A DNA stretch of 64,000 bases from Deinococcus multiflagellatus (lineage in GTDB: Bacteria > Deinococcota > Deinococci > Deinococcales > Deinococcaceae). The stretch is from contig NZ_JAIQXV010000001.1 in the NCBI RefSeq assembly GCF_020166415.1, positions 1 through 64,000 of the forward strand, read 5' to 3'. The stretch's first letter is position 1; every line of letters starts with the position of its first letter. The position numbers and the translations under genes are program-made. Positions 1-17,248 of this stretch are shown here, in pieces. Under the pieces are notes generated by a model. It made no database searches and had not been told where the DNA came from. It was given only the letters and a program-made list of their open reading frames with translations.

Positions 1-70
1 AACGGCTGTCCTTGCGTGTGGGTTCGGGCGCCGCGCGGGCGGGTCCACACAGCGTGGCCCCCACTTCGCC

Positions 71-1869
71 TCACCTCAACCAGTCTTCAGCCACATCCTG
101 CGCGGCGCGGCCTCCCAGGTCGTCCACCTCGTCCTTGCGGGTGGCCCACGCCGGGAAGGGGTAATTCACCAGCACCGGGTTGGGCACGTCTGGCTGGCTC
201 ACCAGCATCGTGCCGGGCTGCAGAATGCCCGCGCGGCTGCGGAAGCTCTGGGGCAGGAAGCGGTACTCGGGGCGCTCGGCTTCGGCGAGGTCCAGGCGGC
301 CCACCACGCGGATGGCGGCGTTGGACACGATGCGCCGCTCCACCTCGCTGGCGGTCTGCTGCGCGCCGATCAGGATGATGCCCAGCGAGCGGCCACGTTC
401 GGCAATGTCCAGCAGCACGTCCTTAATGGGGCTGTGGCCCTCGCGCGGGGCGTACTTGTTCAGCTCGTCGAGGACCACGAACACGGTGTCCTGTCGGCCG
501 TATTTCTCCTTGTGCTCGAACAGGGCGCGCAGCAGCACGCCCACCACAAAGCCCTGGGCGTGCGCCCCCAGCTTGTGAATATCCACCACGCTGGTCTGGA
601 TGCCCTTGCGCAGCAGGTCCGGGCGGTACTGCGCGGCCTGCTGGGCGCTCAGGTCCCCGCGCACCAGCGGCGAGAGGTGCTTCTGCACGCCCCGCAGCCG
701 GCGAATGAAGGCCCGCAGGGTCCCCTGGTTCTGCTTCAGCACCCATTTGGGGTCGCCCTCGCCGTCGTTCTGCTCCAGCAGCTTGTATTCCAGGTAGGCA
801 ATCAGCTGCGAAAAGGTCTCGAGGCGCGTCTTGCCCAGCTCATCGAACCGCACGGCCTCGTCCAGCAGCACGTCCTGATCGGGGTCCCAGTCCTCCACGG
901 TCAGGTAGGGGGCGGTGTCGGTGCCGGCCAGCCGGGCCAGTTTCTCCTCGATATTTCCAATCACAAAGCCCAGGTTCAGGCTGGCAGCAGCGTCGCTAAA
1001 GACATAGGGCAGCATGCGCCCGGCCGCGAATTCGCGCAGGGTGAACACGAAGGGCACCACGCCCCCGGCGCGCTGTTCCACGTCCGGCACGATGGCGCCG
1101 CCCCCGGGCTTGGGCGGGGCCAGAAACTGCACGTCGCGGAAGGGTTCCACCGGCAGGCCCAGCCGGGCGTAACGGCCCTGTCCCCAGCCCTTGCGGGCCT
1201 GCACGCCGCCTTCCTTTTCGGCTACGCGGCGGTTGGGCTGGTCCAGAAACAGCAGGTCCTCGCCCTTCACGTTAAAGATCAGCGCGCGGGTGTTGTGGCC
1301 CTCGCCGCGCGTGTTCAGCACGCCGCCCCGGAAGATGGAATGCAGCAGGAACAGCGCGTAACTGGTCTTGGTGGCCACCCCGGAAATCCCGCTGATGTTG
1401 ATGTGCCCGCCGGACTCGCCGTTCACGAACTGGTAGTTGACCGGCAACACCTGCCCGTCGGCCAGCAGGCCCCCGGCAAAGGCGTGGTCCATCTTGTCGG
1501 CGCTGAGGGCCAGGCGGAGGCTCTCGCCCGTGGCATGGCGCACTTCATCGCCGGGCTGGGGCGGAATGAAATCTTCAGGGTCCACGCGCGTGACCAGCAC
1601 CCGCGCCGCATAGCTGACACTGGCCGGCAGCAGGCCCGCCACCACGTCTTGCACGTCGCTGTCGAAACTCACCCCCTCGTGCCGGGTGCGCACATGGTCC
1701 ACGATGCCGTAAAAGTGGACAGAGGCGCCGTTGGGCTTGCGGGTCTGCACGGCCACCAGATCGTCCATCTGCACGCTGGCGCCCGGCAGCACCGAGAACC
1801 AGAACGAGACTGGCGTGGCGTCTTCAGTGCCTAGCACCATGCCAATGCGGCCATCGCCCTCTGGAATGC

Positions 1870-1873
<4 letters not shown>
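71..1873 (-). CDS. herA: HerA-like DNA-translocating ATPase
   Basis: 600-aa ATPase of the HerA/FtsK superfamily. HerA hexamers pump DNA and work with NurA nuclease at broken DNA ends. A HAS-barrel-like N-terminus (about residues 1-120, with [19 protein letters not shown]) precedes the RecA-like ATPase domain. [16 protein letters not shown] is the Walker B region and [18 protein letters not shown] matches the motif after it. The GTG start at 1873 overlaps the nurA stop codon by 4 bp, so the two are translationally coupled. The longer open frame upstream of this GTG is antisense-type noise inside nurA. The assignment rests on the domain architecture and on the nurA partner. Confidence 0.9.
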
Positions 1874-2904
<1,031 letters not shown>

Positions 2905-3007
2905 GGGGCGCATTCTACGCGCCGGGCAGAATGGGTGGGCCGCAAGGTGCCCCGGGCACAAGAAAGCGCCGCCCTGGTCTGGGGGCGGCGCGAGGCAAGG
3001 TCTGGGT

Positions 3008-3634
<627 letters not shown>

Positions 3635-3984
3635 AGGCGCTCCTGAAGGGTGGGCGGGCGGCAGAGGGGGCGGCGAATTGAGCGCACTGTACAACCCTTG
3701 TACAAGGTTGAAACGTTCCCGGAACACAATTTAAAAAGTCAACTAAACCTGTTCGTGAAGCGGAAGCTTCAAGGCAGTTTGACATTCCACCTTTCGTCAT
3801 TGGTCAGCCCTGGGCCCCGCCCACCCTTGGCTGTTCTTTTAGAGTTCGCTCAAGGCCGAGTTGAGGAAACTGGGGCACCACCATTGACTTCCCTCAATCT
3901 GAAGCCCGCCCAGCGCCGGCACCTGACCCAGACTGCAATCTGCCTTCAGGTTCGTATGCGCCTGCAGACGCCACACTGGGGCGC
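3635..3984. other. Intergenic region between crp-like gene and deacetylase
   Basis: About 350 bp between divergent genes. It is AT-richer than its surroundings near 3710-3800 and holds the crp-like promoter with its palindrome. A CACACT hexamer lies 7 nt before the deacetylase GTG start and may be a leaderless -10. No further gene is supported. Confidence 0.6.
3696..3707 (-). promoter_or_regulatory. Palindrome between putative -35 and -10 of the crp-like gene
   Basis: CCTTGTACAAGG is a perfect 12-bp palindrome. Reading towards the regulator, TTTCAA, then 16 nt containing the palindrome, then TACAGT forms a plausible -35/-10 pair. A second TTGTACA half-site follows directly. A site in the spacer fits autoregulation, but the binding protein is not known. 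Confidence 0.45.
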
Positions 3985-4884
<900 letters not shown>

Positions 4885-4980
4885 CTGACCGGCCCTTCCT
4901 CCATCCACCATGAACCATCAACCATCCCCCCTCTCCCCCCTGCCGTCCCTCGTATCCGATCAACGTTGAACCGCTGGGCG

Positions 4981-4986
4981 GATAAT
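4981..4986 (+). promoter_or_regulatory. -10 box for leaderless MFS gene
   Basis: GATAAT is followed by 7 nt and then ATG at 4994. It overlaps an earlier in-frame ATG at 4985, so it decides the start in favour of 4994. Confidence 0.6.
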
Positions 4987-4993
4987 GCGCCGC

Positions 4994-6220
<1,227 letters not shown>

Positions 6221-6759
6221 GGGGGGAGGGGGAGGCGGGGGGCAGGGAGCGGTGCGCGGGGGAGGCTCTCCTGGTTACGGCAGCACGGCTTGGGGTGCGC
6301 CGAGAAGTTGTGGGCTGGCGCTACCTCGGGTTTCTCCCTGCTTCTTCCGTCAAGTGGCTCCAGGCTCGGGGGCGGTTCAGCTTGACCTCTGGACTTCTCG
6401 ACGCCTTGACCCGTGACGTTGCTGGACAGGTGTGAGGGCCGCCTATGTTGGGTGGGCCCAGGCTCGAAGAGATCCAAGCTATCTGGCTTGAGAAGACTGC
6501 GTCCTTGCTTGCCCGAGGCTCAGCAGCGGTTTAACTCGACTTCTCGACTTCTCGACACATGACATCGCTAGGCAGCCATGACGCCCGCTCATGTTGGGTG
6601 GCTTCAGGCTCGGGGGCGGTTCAACTCGACTTCTAGACTGCTCGACGCCTGGACCTATGACGTTGCTGGGTAGGCCTGAGGCCCGCCCATGTTGGATGGC
6701 CCCAGGCTCGGGGGCGGCCCCTCGCCTTTCTTGATTAGGTTCTATAGGCTGACTCGCTC
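6221..6759. repeat. Degenerate tandem repeats with 98-bp period
   Basis: A 540-bp non-coding stretch. CAGGCTCG recurs at 6361, 6459, 6605 and 6703, that is at spacings of 98, 146 and 98 bp, each time preceded by a sequence like ATGTTGGGTGGC. The middle unit carries about 48 bp of extra sequence. Other shared blocks are CTCGACTTCTCGAC and TGACGTTGCTGG. The copies have diverged and no coding frame runs through them. Confidence 0.8.
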
Positions 6760-7554
6760 TTAGTGCCCCAAAATCTTCCCCAAAAACGCCTTCGCACGCT
6801 CATGTTGGGGATTCTGGTAAAAGGCTTCAGGGGTGGTGTCTTCCACAATCGTGCCCTGATCAAAAAACAGGATGCGGTCGGCCACTTCGCGGGCAAAGCC
6901 CATCTCGTGGGTCACCACCAGCATGGTCATGCCGCTGCGGGCCAGTTCCTTCATCACGTCCAGCACCTCCTTGATCATCTCGGGGTCCAGGGCGCTGGTG
7001 GGTTCGTCGAACAGCATCACCTTGGGGTCCATGGCCAGGGCGCGGGCAATGGCCACGCGCTGCTGCTGGCCGCCGGACAGCTGGGCCGGGTACTTGTGGG
7101 CCTGCTCCTCAATCCCCACGCGGCGCAGCAACTCCAGGCCGCGCGCCTCGGCGTCGGGGCGGCGCTGGCGGCGCACCCGCACCGGGGCCAGGGTGATGTT
7201 CTCCAGCACAGTCAGGTGCGGAAACAGGTTGAAGCTCTGAAACACCATGCCCACTTCGCGGCGAATGGCGTCCAGATTCTGGCGGCCGTTCAGGGGAATG
7301 CCGCCCACCATGATCTGCCCCTGGTCGTGGGGATCCAGCGCATTGATGGTGCGGATAAACGTGCTCTTGCCACTGCCCGACGGCCCAATGACCACCACCA
7401 CCTCGCCGGGCTGCACCGTCACGCTGACCCCGCGCAGGGCGTGAAAGCTGCCAAAGTGCTTGTGTATGTCCCGGACGTCAATCATGGGCGCCCCGGCGGT
7501 CGGCCCACGGGGAGCAGGGTCGGCAGCGGCAGGGGAGAGCGGGCCTTGCGTCAT
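6760..7554 (-). CDS. Polar amino acid ABC transporter ATP-binding protein (GlnQ-like)
   Basis: 264-aa ABC ATPase. Walker [10 protein letters not shown], the Q-loop [12 protein letters not shown], signature [15 protein letters not shown], Walker B VMLFDEP and H-loop VVTHEMGFA are all present; the last is diagnostic of the GlnQ/HisP subfamily. An ATG at 7485 ([12 protein letters not shown]) is the classical family start, but TACAGT 6 nt upstream of the ATG at 7554 points to a leaderless message from there, adding 23 low-complexity residues. Its likely permease (12270-13052) and binding protein (13557-14315) are 5-6 kb away behind a TRAP operon. Confidence 0.92.
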   Translation of the reverse strand: MTQGPLSPAAADPAPRGPTAGAPMIDVRDIHKHFGSFHALRGVSVTVQPGEVVVVIGPSGSGKSTFIRTINALDPHDQGQIMVGGIPLNGRQNLDAIRREVGMVFQSFNLFPHLTVLENITLAPVRVRRQRRPDAEARGLELLRRVGIEEQAHKYPAQLSGGQQQRVAIARALAMDPKVMLFDEPTSALDPEMIKEVLDVMKELARSGMTMLVVTHEMGFAREVADRILFFDQGTIVEDTTPEAFYQNPQHERAKAFLGKILGH

Positions 7555-7560
7555 GGCCCC

Positions 7561-7566
7561 ACTGTA
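7561..7566 (-). promoter_or_regulatory. Leaderless -10 box of the GlnQ-like gene
   Basis: TACAGT on the minus strand lies 6 nt before the ATG at 7554. The same hexamer and spacing recur at the HIT gene (55971-55976). Confidence 0.55.
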
Positions 7567-7694
7567 GTACGTGGGGCGGGCGCAGGCCCAAACGGGCGCT
7601 GTGGGCGGGCCAGAGCGGCTGTGGTACCATCCCCGCATTCATCATTCAGGGTTCAGGGCGCCTGCCCTGGGCGCCGATATGGAGGACCGATTTC

Positions 7695-8660
<966 letters not shown>

Positions 8661-8680
8661 GGCCGCCCCCGGCCTGAATC

Positions 8681-8725
8681 CAGGGCCAGCCGAAGCTGTT
8701 TCGGACTGGCCCTGCCTTCTTTTTT
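8681..8725 (+). terminator. Intra-operon intrinsic terminator/attenuator
   Basis: CAGGGCCAG pairs with CTGGCCCTG, extended by CCGAA/TTCGG with one bulged base, and a run of six T follows. It lies between the TRAP binding protein and its permease. Confidence 0.75.
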
Positions 8726-8741
8726 GAACAGTGAGGACTGC

Positions 8742-10904
<2,163 letters not shown>

Positions 10905-11027
10905 TTCCTTGTGCGGCGCGCGCCCTGGCCCCGGGTTGGGTCAGGGCGTTTTCGTTATGGGAGAGGGAGGGCCCCCACGCCCACCCCGAACAGCGCATCT
11001 TCTGTGCCAAGCTGTCACCATAGACAC

Positions 11028-12209
11028 GTGACCCTTCCTGATCCGGGCTCCCGCACCCCGCTGCGCGCCCTGCGCGACGCCCCATCTGTCCCCGAACTGC
11101 TGCGCCGCCTCTGGGCGTGGCCGGTCACGCGCCTGCTGGCTTACGTGGCGCTGGCGTGGCTGGCCCTGCGCGTGGTCACCTGGACCACCCACACGCTGGC
11201 TGGCGTGATCGTGACCGTCGTGGTGGCCTACGCCCTGGCCTTTTTGGTGAATCCTATGCTGGCGTGGCTGGAACGGCGCCGCGTCAGCCGGGGCGTGGGG
11301 GTGCTGCTCCTCCTCACCCTGCTGGTGGGCCTCCTGACCCTGCTGGTCGCCACCCTGACGGCTCAGCTGCGCGGCCTTGTGGAAAGCCTGCCGTACCTGA
11401 GCCTGAACCTCAAAAACCTGCTGAACACCGCCCTGGACTGGCTGTCACGGGTGCCGGGCACGGCGGGCCTGCGCGAAAGCCTGACCCGCACCATTGACGA
11501 GCAGACCGCCCGCCTGACCACCGACACGGGGCCGCTGCTGGAACGGCTGGTCAACTCCGGGCCCGACGTGCTGGGCACGCTGAGCAGCGTTGTGGGCTGG
11601 CTGGGGCAGGTGGCCTTTATCATCACGCTGGCGCTGTATTTCATGTTCGAGTACCAGCGTTTTGGGCACGCGGTGATGAACCTGTTTCCCCGGCGCTGGC
11701 AACCGACGCTGTACACCCTGTCCGAAGACATCAGCGAGAGCTTTGGATTATTTTTGCGCGGCTCGCTGCTCACCACGCTCAGCTGCGCGGTGCTGGCCAC
11801 GGGGGGCCTGCTGGCGCTGGGCATTCCCAACGCGCTGGCGCTGGGGCTGCTCAGCGCCCTGCTGAATCTGGTGCCGTACCTGGGCATTGTGGCGGCGGCG
11901 GCGCTGCCCATGCTGGAGGCCATTCCCCAGGGTTCAGGCAAGGTTGGCGCGGTGGCGGTGCTGTACTTTCTGCTGAACCAGCTGCTGGGCAACGTGATTG
12001 GACCCATCATCATGGGCCGCAGCGCCCAGCTGAGCCCGGCGGCGGTGCTGATTGCCCTGCTGGTGGGCCTGGCGCTGGCGGGGGTGGTGGGCGCCATTCT
12101 GGCGATTCCGCTGTCTATCCTGGCCAAGCGCTGGACCGAACGCTACTGGCTGCGCAGCAACCTCTACCGGGGCATCAAAGGGTCGCCAGCCCCGGAAGAA
12201 GAGGCATAG
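11028..12209 (+). CDS. AI-2E/PerM family membrane protein
   Basis: 393-aa protein with about seven to eight transmembrane segments and a hydrophilic central region (about residues 110-190), the layout of the PerM/AI-2E exporter family. The C-terminal LNLVPYLGIVAAAALPM and GPIIMGRSAQLSPAAVLIALLVG match the conserved end of the family. The GTG at 11028 is chosen because sequence upstream has no family resemblance; this start is moderately certain. Function in Deinococcus is unknown; relatives act as sodium/proton antiporters or autoinducer exporters. Confidence 0.82.
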   Translation: MTLPDPGSRTPLRALRDAPSVPELLRRLWAWPVTRLLAYVALAWLALRVVTWTTHTLAGVIVTVVVAYALAFLVNPMLAWLERRRVSRGVGVLLLLTLLVGLLTLLVATLTAQLRGLVESLPYLSLNLKNLLNTALDWLSRVPGTAGLRESLTRTIDEQTARLTTDTGPLLERLVNSGPDVLGTLSSVVGWLGQVAFIITLALYFMFEYQRFGHAVMNLFPRRWQPTLYTLSEDISESFGLFLRGSLLTTLSCAVLATGGLLALGIPNALALGLLSALLNLVPYLGIVAAAALPMLEAIPQGSGKVGAVAVLYFLLNQLLGNVIGPIIMGRSAQLSPAAVLIALLVGLALAGVVGAILAIPLSILAKRWTERYWLRSNLYRGIKGSPAPEEEA

Positions 12210-12219
12210 AGAAAGAGGT

Positions 12220-12253
12220 GCAGGCGCCCCCAAGAGTCCCTGGGGGCGCCTGC
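12220..12253. terminator. Bidirectional hairpin terminator
   Basis: GCAGGCGCCCCCA and TGGGGGCGCCTGC form a perfect 13-bp stem with an 8-nt loop between the convergent PerM-like and ABC permease genes. There is no strong T-run on either side. Confidence 0.7.
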
Positions 12254-12269
12254 TTGAACCAGCGTCCGT

Positions 12270-13052
12270 TTAGCGGGAGGCGATCTTGACCCGGCGCTCC
12301 AGCTGATCCGTAAAGAGGGTCATGACTGTGGTCAGGGCCAGATACACGGCCGCCACCACCGGCAGCACCACCTCCGGCTTGAAGGTCTCACTGCTGACCC
12401 GCGAGCCTGCCAGGGACAGTTCCAACAGGGCGATGACCGAAGCCAGTGAAGAGTCCTTGAGCAGCGCCACAAGGTTGTTGACCAGCGGCGGCACCACAAT
12501 GCGCATGGCTTGGGGCAAGATCACCGCGCGCATGGTCTGTGCGCCACTCAGCCCCAGGCTGCGCGCCGCTTCGCCCTGACCACGCGGAATAGCCAGAATG
12601 CCGGCGCGGATCACCTCGGCGTTGTAAGCGCCCACATTCAAGGCCAGGGCAATCACGGCAGACCAGAATTCGTTCAGTTCCACTTTAAGGCCGATGGCCG
12701 CCAGCAGGGGTGGCAGGGCGTTGTACACGAAGAGAATCTGAATCAGCAGGGGTGTACCGCGCACCAGCCAGATAAACAGAGTGGCCGGCGCACGCACCCA
12801 CCACAGACTGCTGGTTTTCTGTATCCCGGCAATGATGCCAATGACCAGCCCAATGGCGCCGCTGACCAGCGTGAGCTGCAGCGTCATGCGCGCGCCTTCC
12901 ACGAACAAATCGGCGCGGGGACCAATGGGCTCGGGCATCTGGCGCAGGATCAGGGTGATCAGGAAAAACAACGCCAGGAAAGAAGCCGCCGCCAGGGCGG
13001 CCCAGCCCAGCAACGCCGCGCCGCCCAGCGGCTTTGGACGGGCGGTGGTCAT
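12270..13052 (-). CDS. Polar amino acid ABC transporter permease (HisM/GlnP-like)
   Basis: 260-aa inner-membrane permease with about five to six transmembrane segments. The N-terminal TLQLTLVSGAIGLVIGI is the HisM family entry motif. The EAA loop GQGEAARSLGLSGAQTMRAVILPQAMR contacts the ATPase, here presumably the GlnQ-like protein encoded at 6760-7554. The ATG at 13052 is preceded by AAGG. The substrate-binding gene lies upstream (13557-14315), with a 504-bp spacer that contains a mobile-type repeat and a hairpin. Confidence 0.9.
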   Translation of the reverse strand: MTTARPKPLGGAALLGWAALAAASFLALFFLITLILRQMPEPIGPRADLFVEGARMTLQLTLVSGAIGLVIGIIAGIQKTSSLWWVRAPATLFIWLVRGTPLLIQILFVYNALPPLLAAIGLKVELNEFWSAVIALALNVGAYNAEVIRAGILAIPRGQGEAARSLGLSGAQTMRAVILPQAMRIVVPPLVNNLVALLKDSSLASVIALLELSLAGSRVSSETFKPEVVLPVVAAVYLALTTVMTLFTDQLERRVKIASR

Positions 13053-13239
13053 AGGGCCTTCTTCTGGGGCGTGGGCCGCCAGCACAGTGCTTGATCTTGC
13101 ATTTGCAGGATGATACAGGGCAAAACGCCCAGGAACGGCCCGCCCCTGTAACCGACCCTCCGAGAGCAGCGATAAAGACAGGTCGTTCGGAGGCTGGACG
13201 CCAGAGAGTCTCCCGGGAGCACGCTGATGCCACGGTTGA

Positions 13240-13282
13240 CCGCAGAGGGGATGAGGGGTTTGTTCCCTCATCCCCTCTGCGG
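13240..13282. repeat. Perfect 18-bp inverted repeat with 7-nt loop
   Basis: CCGCAGAGGGGATGAGGG (13240-13257) and its exact complement (13265-13282) flank GTTTGTT. A strong hairpin on either strand; it may terminate or stabilise transcripts between the ABC binding protein and permease genes. Confidence 0.8.
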
Positions 13283-13397
13283 TGCTGGACGCTCAGACGG
13301 ATTCCGAATGATCCGTTCCCGCCCTCTCCGTCACCGCTTTTCCTTCTCTGCGGCGCCGCTCTGCGCGTCCCTCCGGCCGGATGAACCGGAGTCCTTA

Positions 13398-13550
13398 GCA
13401 CACGGATTCCGTCCATTTCCGGAACATCCAGCTCTTTTCTGGATGTTCCTCTCCTGCGGAGCCTTCCAGGTCCAATTCCCGGAAATCCGTACCTTTTCCC
13501 TCTCCCTCTGGTCGGAAAAATTCCGTCACCCCTGACGGAATTTTTCGGAA
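13398..13550 (+). mobile_element. 153-bp MITE-like element, copy A
   Basis: Matches copy B (18511-18663, opposite orientation) over its whole length and has the same length. It is flanked by TCCTTA at 13392-13397 and 13551-13556. It contains two hairpins: AACATCCAG/CTGGATGTT, and a 16-bp stem CGGAAAAATTCCGTCA with its partner at 13533-13548. It has no coding capacity. It ends next to the stop codon of the ABC binding protein gene, and its AT-rich hairpin could act as that gene's terminator. Confidence 0.75.
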
Positions 13551-13556
13551 TCCTTA

Positions 13557-14315
13557 TTAGTTCTTGCAGCGCACGTCGGTGCCGAAGTACTTCGTGGACA
13601 GTTTGGCGTAGGTGCCGTTGCTCATGGCCTTGGCCAGCGCGGCGTTCAGTTCTTTCAGCAGGCCGGCGTTGCCCTTTTTCACGGCCATCCCGATGCGCTC
13701 GCTGAACAGCAGATCGCCCGCCACCAGTTTGCCCTTCTGGGCTTTGACGAGGTCCAGCCCTGTGAACTTGTCGCCCACCCAGGCGTCCACACGGCCGGCC
13801 ATCAGCGCGGCCTGGGCGTCGGTGTCTTTGGGAAACGTCTTGACGTCCTTGACGCCGGCCACCTTGCGCACGTTCTCCAGGTAGGTGGTGCCCACCTGCA
13901 CGGCCACCGTCTTGCCCTTCAGGTCAGCGGCTGTCTTGGGGCCGCCCACCTTGGAAACAATGGCGCCGCCGGTGCAGTAGTGGGGGTTGGCAAAGTCCAC
14001 CGCCTTGGCACGCTCCGGGGTGATGCCGTGGCTGGCAATCACAAAGTCGTAGCGGTCCTGCTGCAGCCCAATGAGCAGGTTGTCGAAGGGCTGCGTCACC
14101 CACTGCACCTTCAGGCCCAGCTGCTTGGCCAGGGCCTCGGCCAGTTCCACTTCAAAGCCGGTCAGCTGCTTGCCCTTCAGGATGTTGAAGGGCGGGAACG
14201 CGCCTTCGGTGGCAATCTTGATGGTGCCGGACTGCTTGATGGCTTCCCAGGTGCGGGCCTGCGCACCGGAAGCGAGAAGGGTCAGGGCCGCGAGGGACAG
14301 CAGGGTCTTTTTCAT
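13557..14315 (-). CDS. Polar amino acid ABC transporter substrate-binding protein
   Basis: 252-aa family 3 solute-binding protein. A signal peptide covers residues 1-20 (MKKTLLSLAALTLLASGAQA). The mature domain shows GAFPPFNILKGKQLTGFEVELAEALAK and the paired sequence TPERAKAVDFANPHY typical of HisJ/GlnH proteins. AAGGAG lies 5 nt before the ATG at 14315, fixing the start. A TAGAAT -10 lies near 14380, overlapped by an AAGCA/TGCTT dyad. Partners are the permease at 12270 and the ATPase at 6760. Confidence 0.92.
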   Translation of the reverse strand: MKKTLLSLAALTLLASGAQARTWEAIKQSGTIKIATEGAFPPFNILKGKQLTGFEVELAEALAKQLGLKVQWVTQPFDNLLIGLQQDRYDFVIASHGITPERAKAVDFANPHYCTGGAIVSKVGGPKTAADLKGKTVAVQVGTTYLENVRKVAGVKDVKTFPKDTDAQAALMAGRVDAWVGDKFTGLDLVKAQKGKLVAGDLLFSERIGMAVKKGNAGLLKELNAALAKAMSNGTYAKLSTKYFGTDVRCKN

Positions 14316-14446
14316 GGGCACTCCTTGGTGGGGAAAAACCGTCTGGCCTGCGCGCGCGGCACAGGGGCATCTGGTCATGGGTGCGCCGATTCTAAAGCAT
14401 TGCTTAGCGTGTGCGTGTTCCCCCGCCTGAAGTCACAGCCCAGCAG

Positions 14447-14489
14447 AGGCAGGCGCCGCCCAGAGAGCTCTCTGGGGCGGCGCCTGCCT
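14447..14489 (-). terminator. Long GC-rich hairpin after the MalK-like gene
   Basis: About 20 paired bases, starting AGGCAGGCGCCGCC and closing GGCGGCGCCTGCCT, with one bulge and a tiny loop. It lies just downstream of the MalK-like stop codon. Confidence 0.7.
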
Positions 14490-14504
14490 GCGGCGTTGTG
14501 GCGC

Positions 14505-15686
<1,182 letters not shown>

Positions 15687-16171
15687 GTGTGCCTACCTTC
15701 GCCCCTGCTCTTATCCGGGAGTGGCGCCCTGCCCCCAGGAGAGGGGAGAGGACTGGTTCGGATAACCGGGGTACGTGAACGAGAATGCCCCTTGTTTCCA
15801 CTGACGCCGCGCTGACACGCGCAGCTTACCACGCCCCCAAAGCCCGGCCATACGGGCAGGAACAGACAGGCCAGAGGTACAAAGAGCGCCAGCCCCAGGC
15901 CCTGAACGGAGCACCTGGAGCCGGCAAGAAGGGAATGGCGCAGACAGTTTTCGAGCGGTGCAGGGCAGCCGTTGTGAACACGTTGCCTGAGAGGTCAGCC
16001 CCGTCAACACCCTCGGCCGCGCCGCTCTGCACGTCCCATGCAAGGGAGAGGGGTAAAAACAGCGTGTTCGTCAAGCACCACCAGATAGCACTCCGAAACG
16101 GTTGTCAAATAAGGAGTTCACCAGCGGGATGGCACGCCCAAGGGCTTTTCCCACTTCCCACAACCCGCCCT
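15687..16171. other. 485-bp intergenic region upstream of the MalK-like gene
   Basis: Non-coding. It carries a degenerate dispersed repeat at about 16021-16072 with the core GCCGCTCTGCACGTCCC and the tail AAAACAGCGTGTTCGTC. The remainder near 15700-15760 is GC-rich inverted sequence. The MalK-like promoter must lie here but was not resolved. Confidence 0.5.
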
Positions 16172-17248
16172 TCAGTACGCCGCCCCCGCCCGCGTGACCA
16201 TCAGCTTCACTTCGTGCGGGCTGGTGGCCGCCGCCAGCGCCTCGTCCATGGTGATCAGCGTGTTGCGGTACAGCTGCACCAGATGCTGGTCGAAGGTGTG
16301 CATGCCGCGAATGTTGTCCTCGATCAGGGCGTCCTTGATCAGCGGGGTCTTGTCCTCGTCCTTGATGTAGTCCTGAATCAGCGGTGTATTCAGCATGACT
16401 TCCAGGCCCAGCACGCGGCCCACGCCGTCGGCGCGGCGCAGCAGGCGCTGGCTGATGATCCCCACCAGGGACTCGGCCAGTTGCAGCCGCACCTGATCGC
16501 GCTCGTAGGGCGGGAAGAAGTCAATGATGCGGTTGACCGAGCGCACGGCGTCCTGCGTGTGCAGCGTGCTCAGCACGAGGTGGCCAGTCTGCGCCGCCGA
16601 GAGGGCCGCTTCCACCGTTTCCTTGTCGCGCATTTCCCCAATCATGATCACGTCGGGGTCCTGGCGCATGGCGTACTTCAGGGCGGTGCGGAAATCGCGG
16701 GTGTCACTGCCGACCTCGCGCTGCACCACGATGCTTTTCTTGTTCTTGTGCAGAATCTCGATGGGGTCTTCCACCGTGATGATGTTGTAGGCGTAGGTGC
16801 GGTTGATGTGGTCAATCAGGCTGGAGAGCGTGGTGGTCTTGCCGCTGCCGGTGGGCCCCGTGACCAGAATCAAGCCGCGCGGATTTTCGGCCAGCTTGCG
16901 CAGCACGTCGGCGGGCAGGCCCAGCGCCTCGAAGCCGGGGATGGCGTCCGAGACAATGCGCATAACCATACCCACCGCGCCGCGCTGCCGGAACACGTTG
17001 CAGCGGAAGCGCCCCAGGCCTGAAACGCTGTAGGCAAGGTCCAGCTCGTTGCGGTAGGTAAAGTCGTCCCACTGGTCGGGGCTCATCAGGGCCTGGGCCA
17101 GCAGCTGGGTGTCGGGGGGCATCAGGGGCTGGGTGCCGAAGGGCACGAGCTGCCCGTCAATGCGGCCCATGGGCGGGCTGCCCGCCTGCAGGTGCACGTC
17201 CGAGGCGCGGCGGGAGACCATTTCGCGCAGCAGTTCGTCCAGGGTCAT
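16172..17248 (-). CDS. pilT: Type IV pilus retraction ATPase PilT
   Basis: 358-aa secretion ATPase of the PilT class, which depolymerises pilin for twitching motility or DNA uptake. The N-terminal RRASDVHLQAGSPPMGRIDG is the PilT PAS-like domain. Walker A GPTGSGKTTTLS, the Asp box, Walker B VIMIGEMRDKETVEAAL and the His box LSTLHTQDAVRSVNRIIDFF follow. Length matches the family. Its ATG overlaps the panC stop by 4 bp, so it is co-translated with panC. No pilin gene is nearby. Confidence 0.93.
   Translation of the reverse strand: MTLDELLREMVSRRASDVHLQAGSPPMGRIDGQLVPFGTQPLMPPDTQLLAQALMSPDQWDDFTYRNELDLAYSVSGLGRFRCNVFRQRGAVGMVMRIVSDAIPGFEALGLPADVLRKLAENPRGLILVTGPTGSGKTTTLSSLIDHINRTYAYNIITVEDPIEILHKNKKSIVVQREVGSDTRDFRTALKYAMRQDPDVIMIGEMRDKETVEAALSAAQTGHLVLSTLHTQDAVRSVNRIIDFFPPYERDQVRLQLAESLVGIISQRLLRRADGVGRVLGLEVMLNTPLIQDYIKDEDKTPLIKDALIEDNIRGMHTFDQHLVQLYRNTLITMDEALAAATSPHEVKLMVTRAGAAY

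Larger units (their letters stand above)
13053..13556. other. Intergenic spacer with hairpin, dispersed repeat and MITE-like element
   Basis: No gene is supported. It holds an 18-bp perfect inverted repeat (13240-13282), a degenerate dispersed repeat core (about 13346-13376) and a 153-bp element (13398-13550), all between the binding protein and permease genes of one ABC system. Confidence 0.7.

Noticed and set aside
6221..6759. CRISPR array considered for the 98-bp periodic region
   Set aside because: The units are long, imperfect and without unique spacers between identical short repeats; no cas genes nearby.
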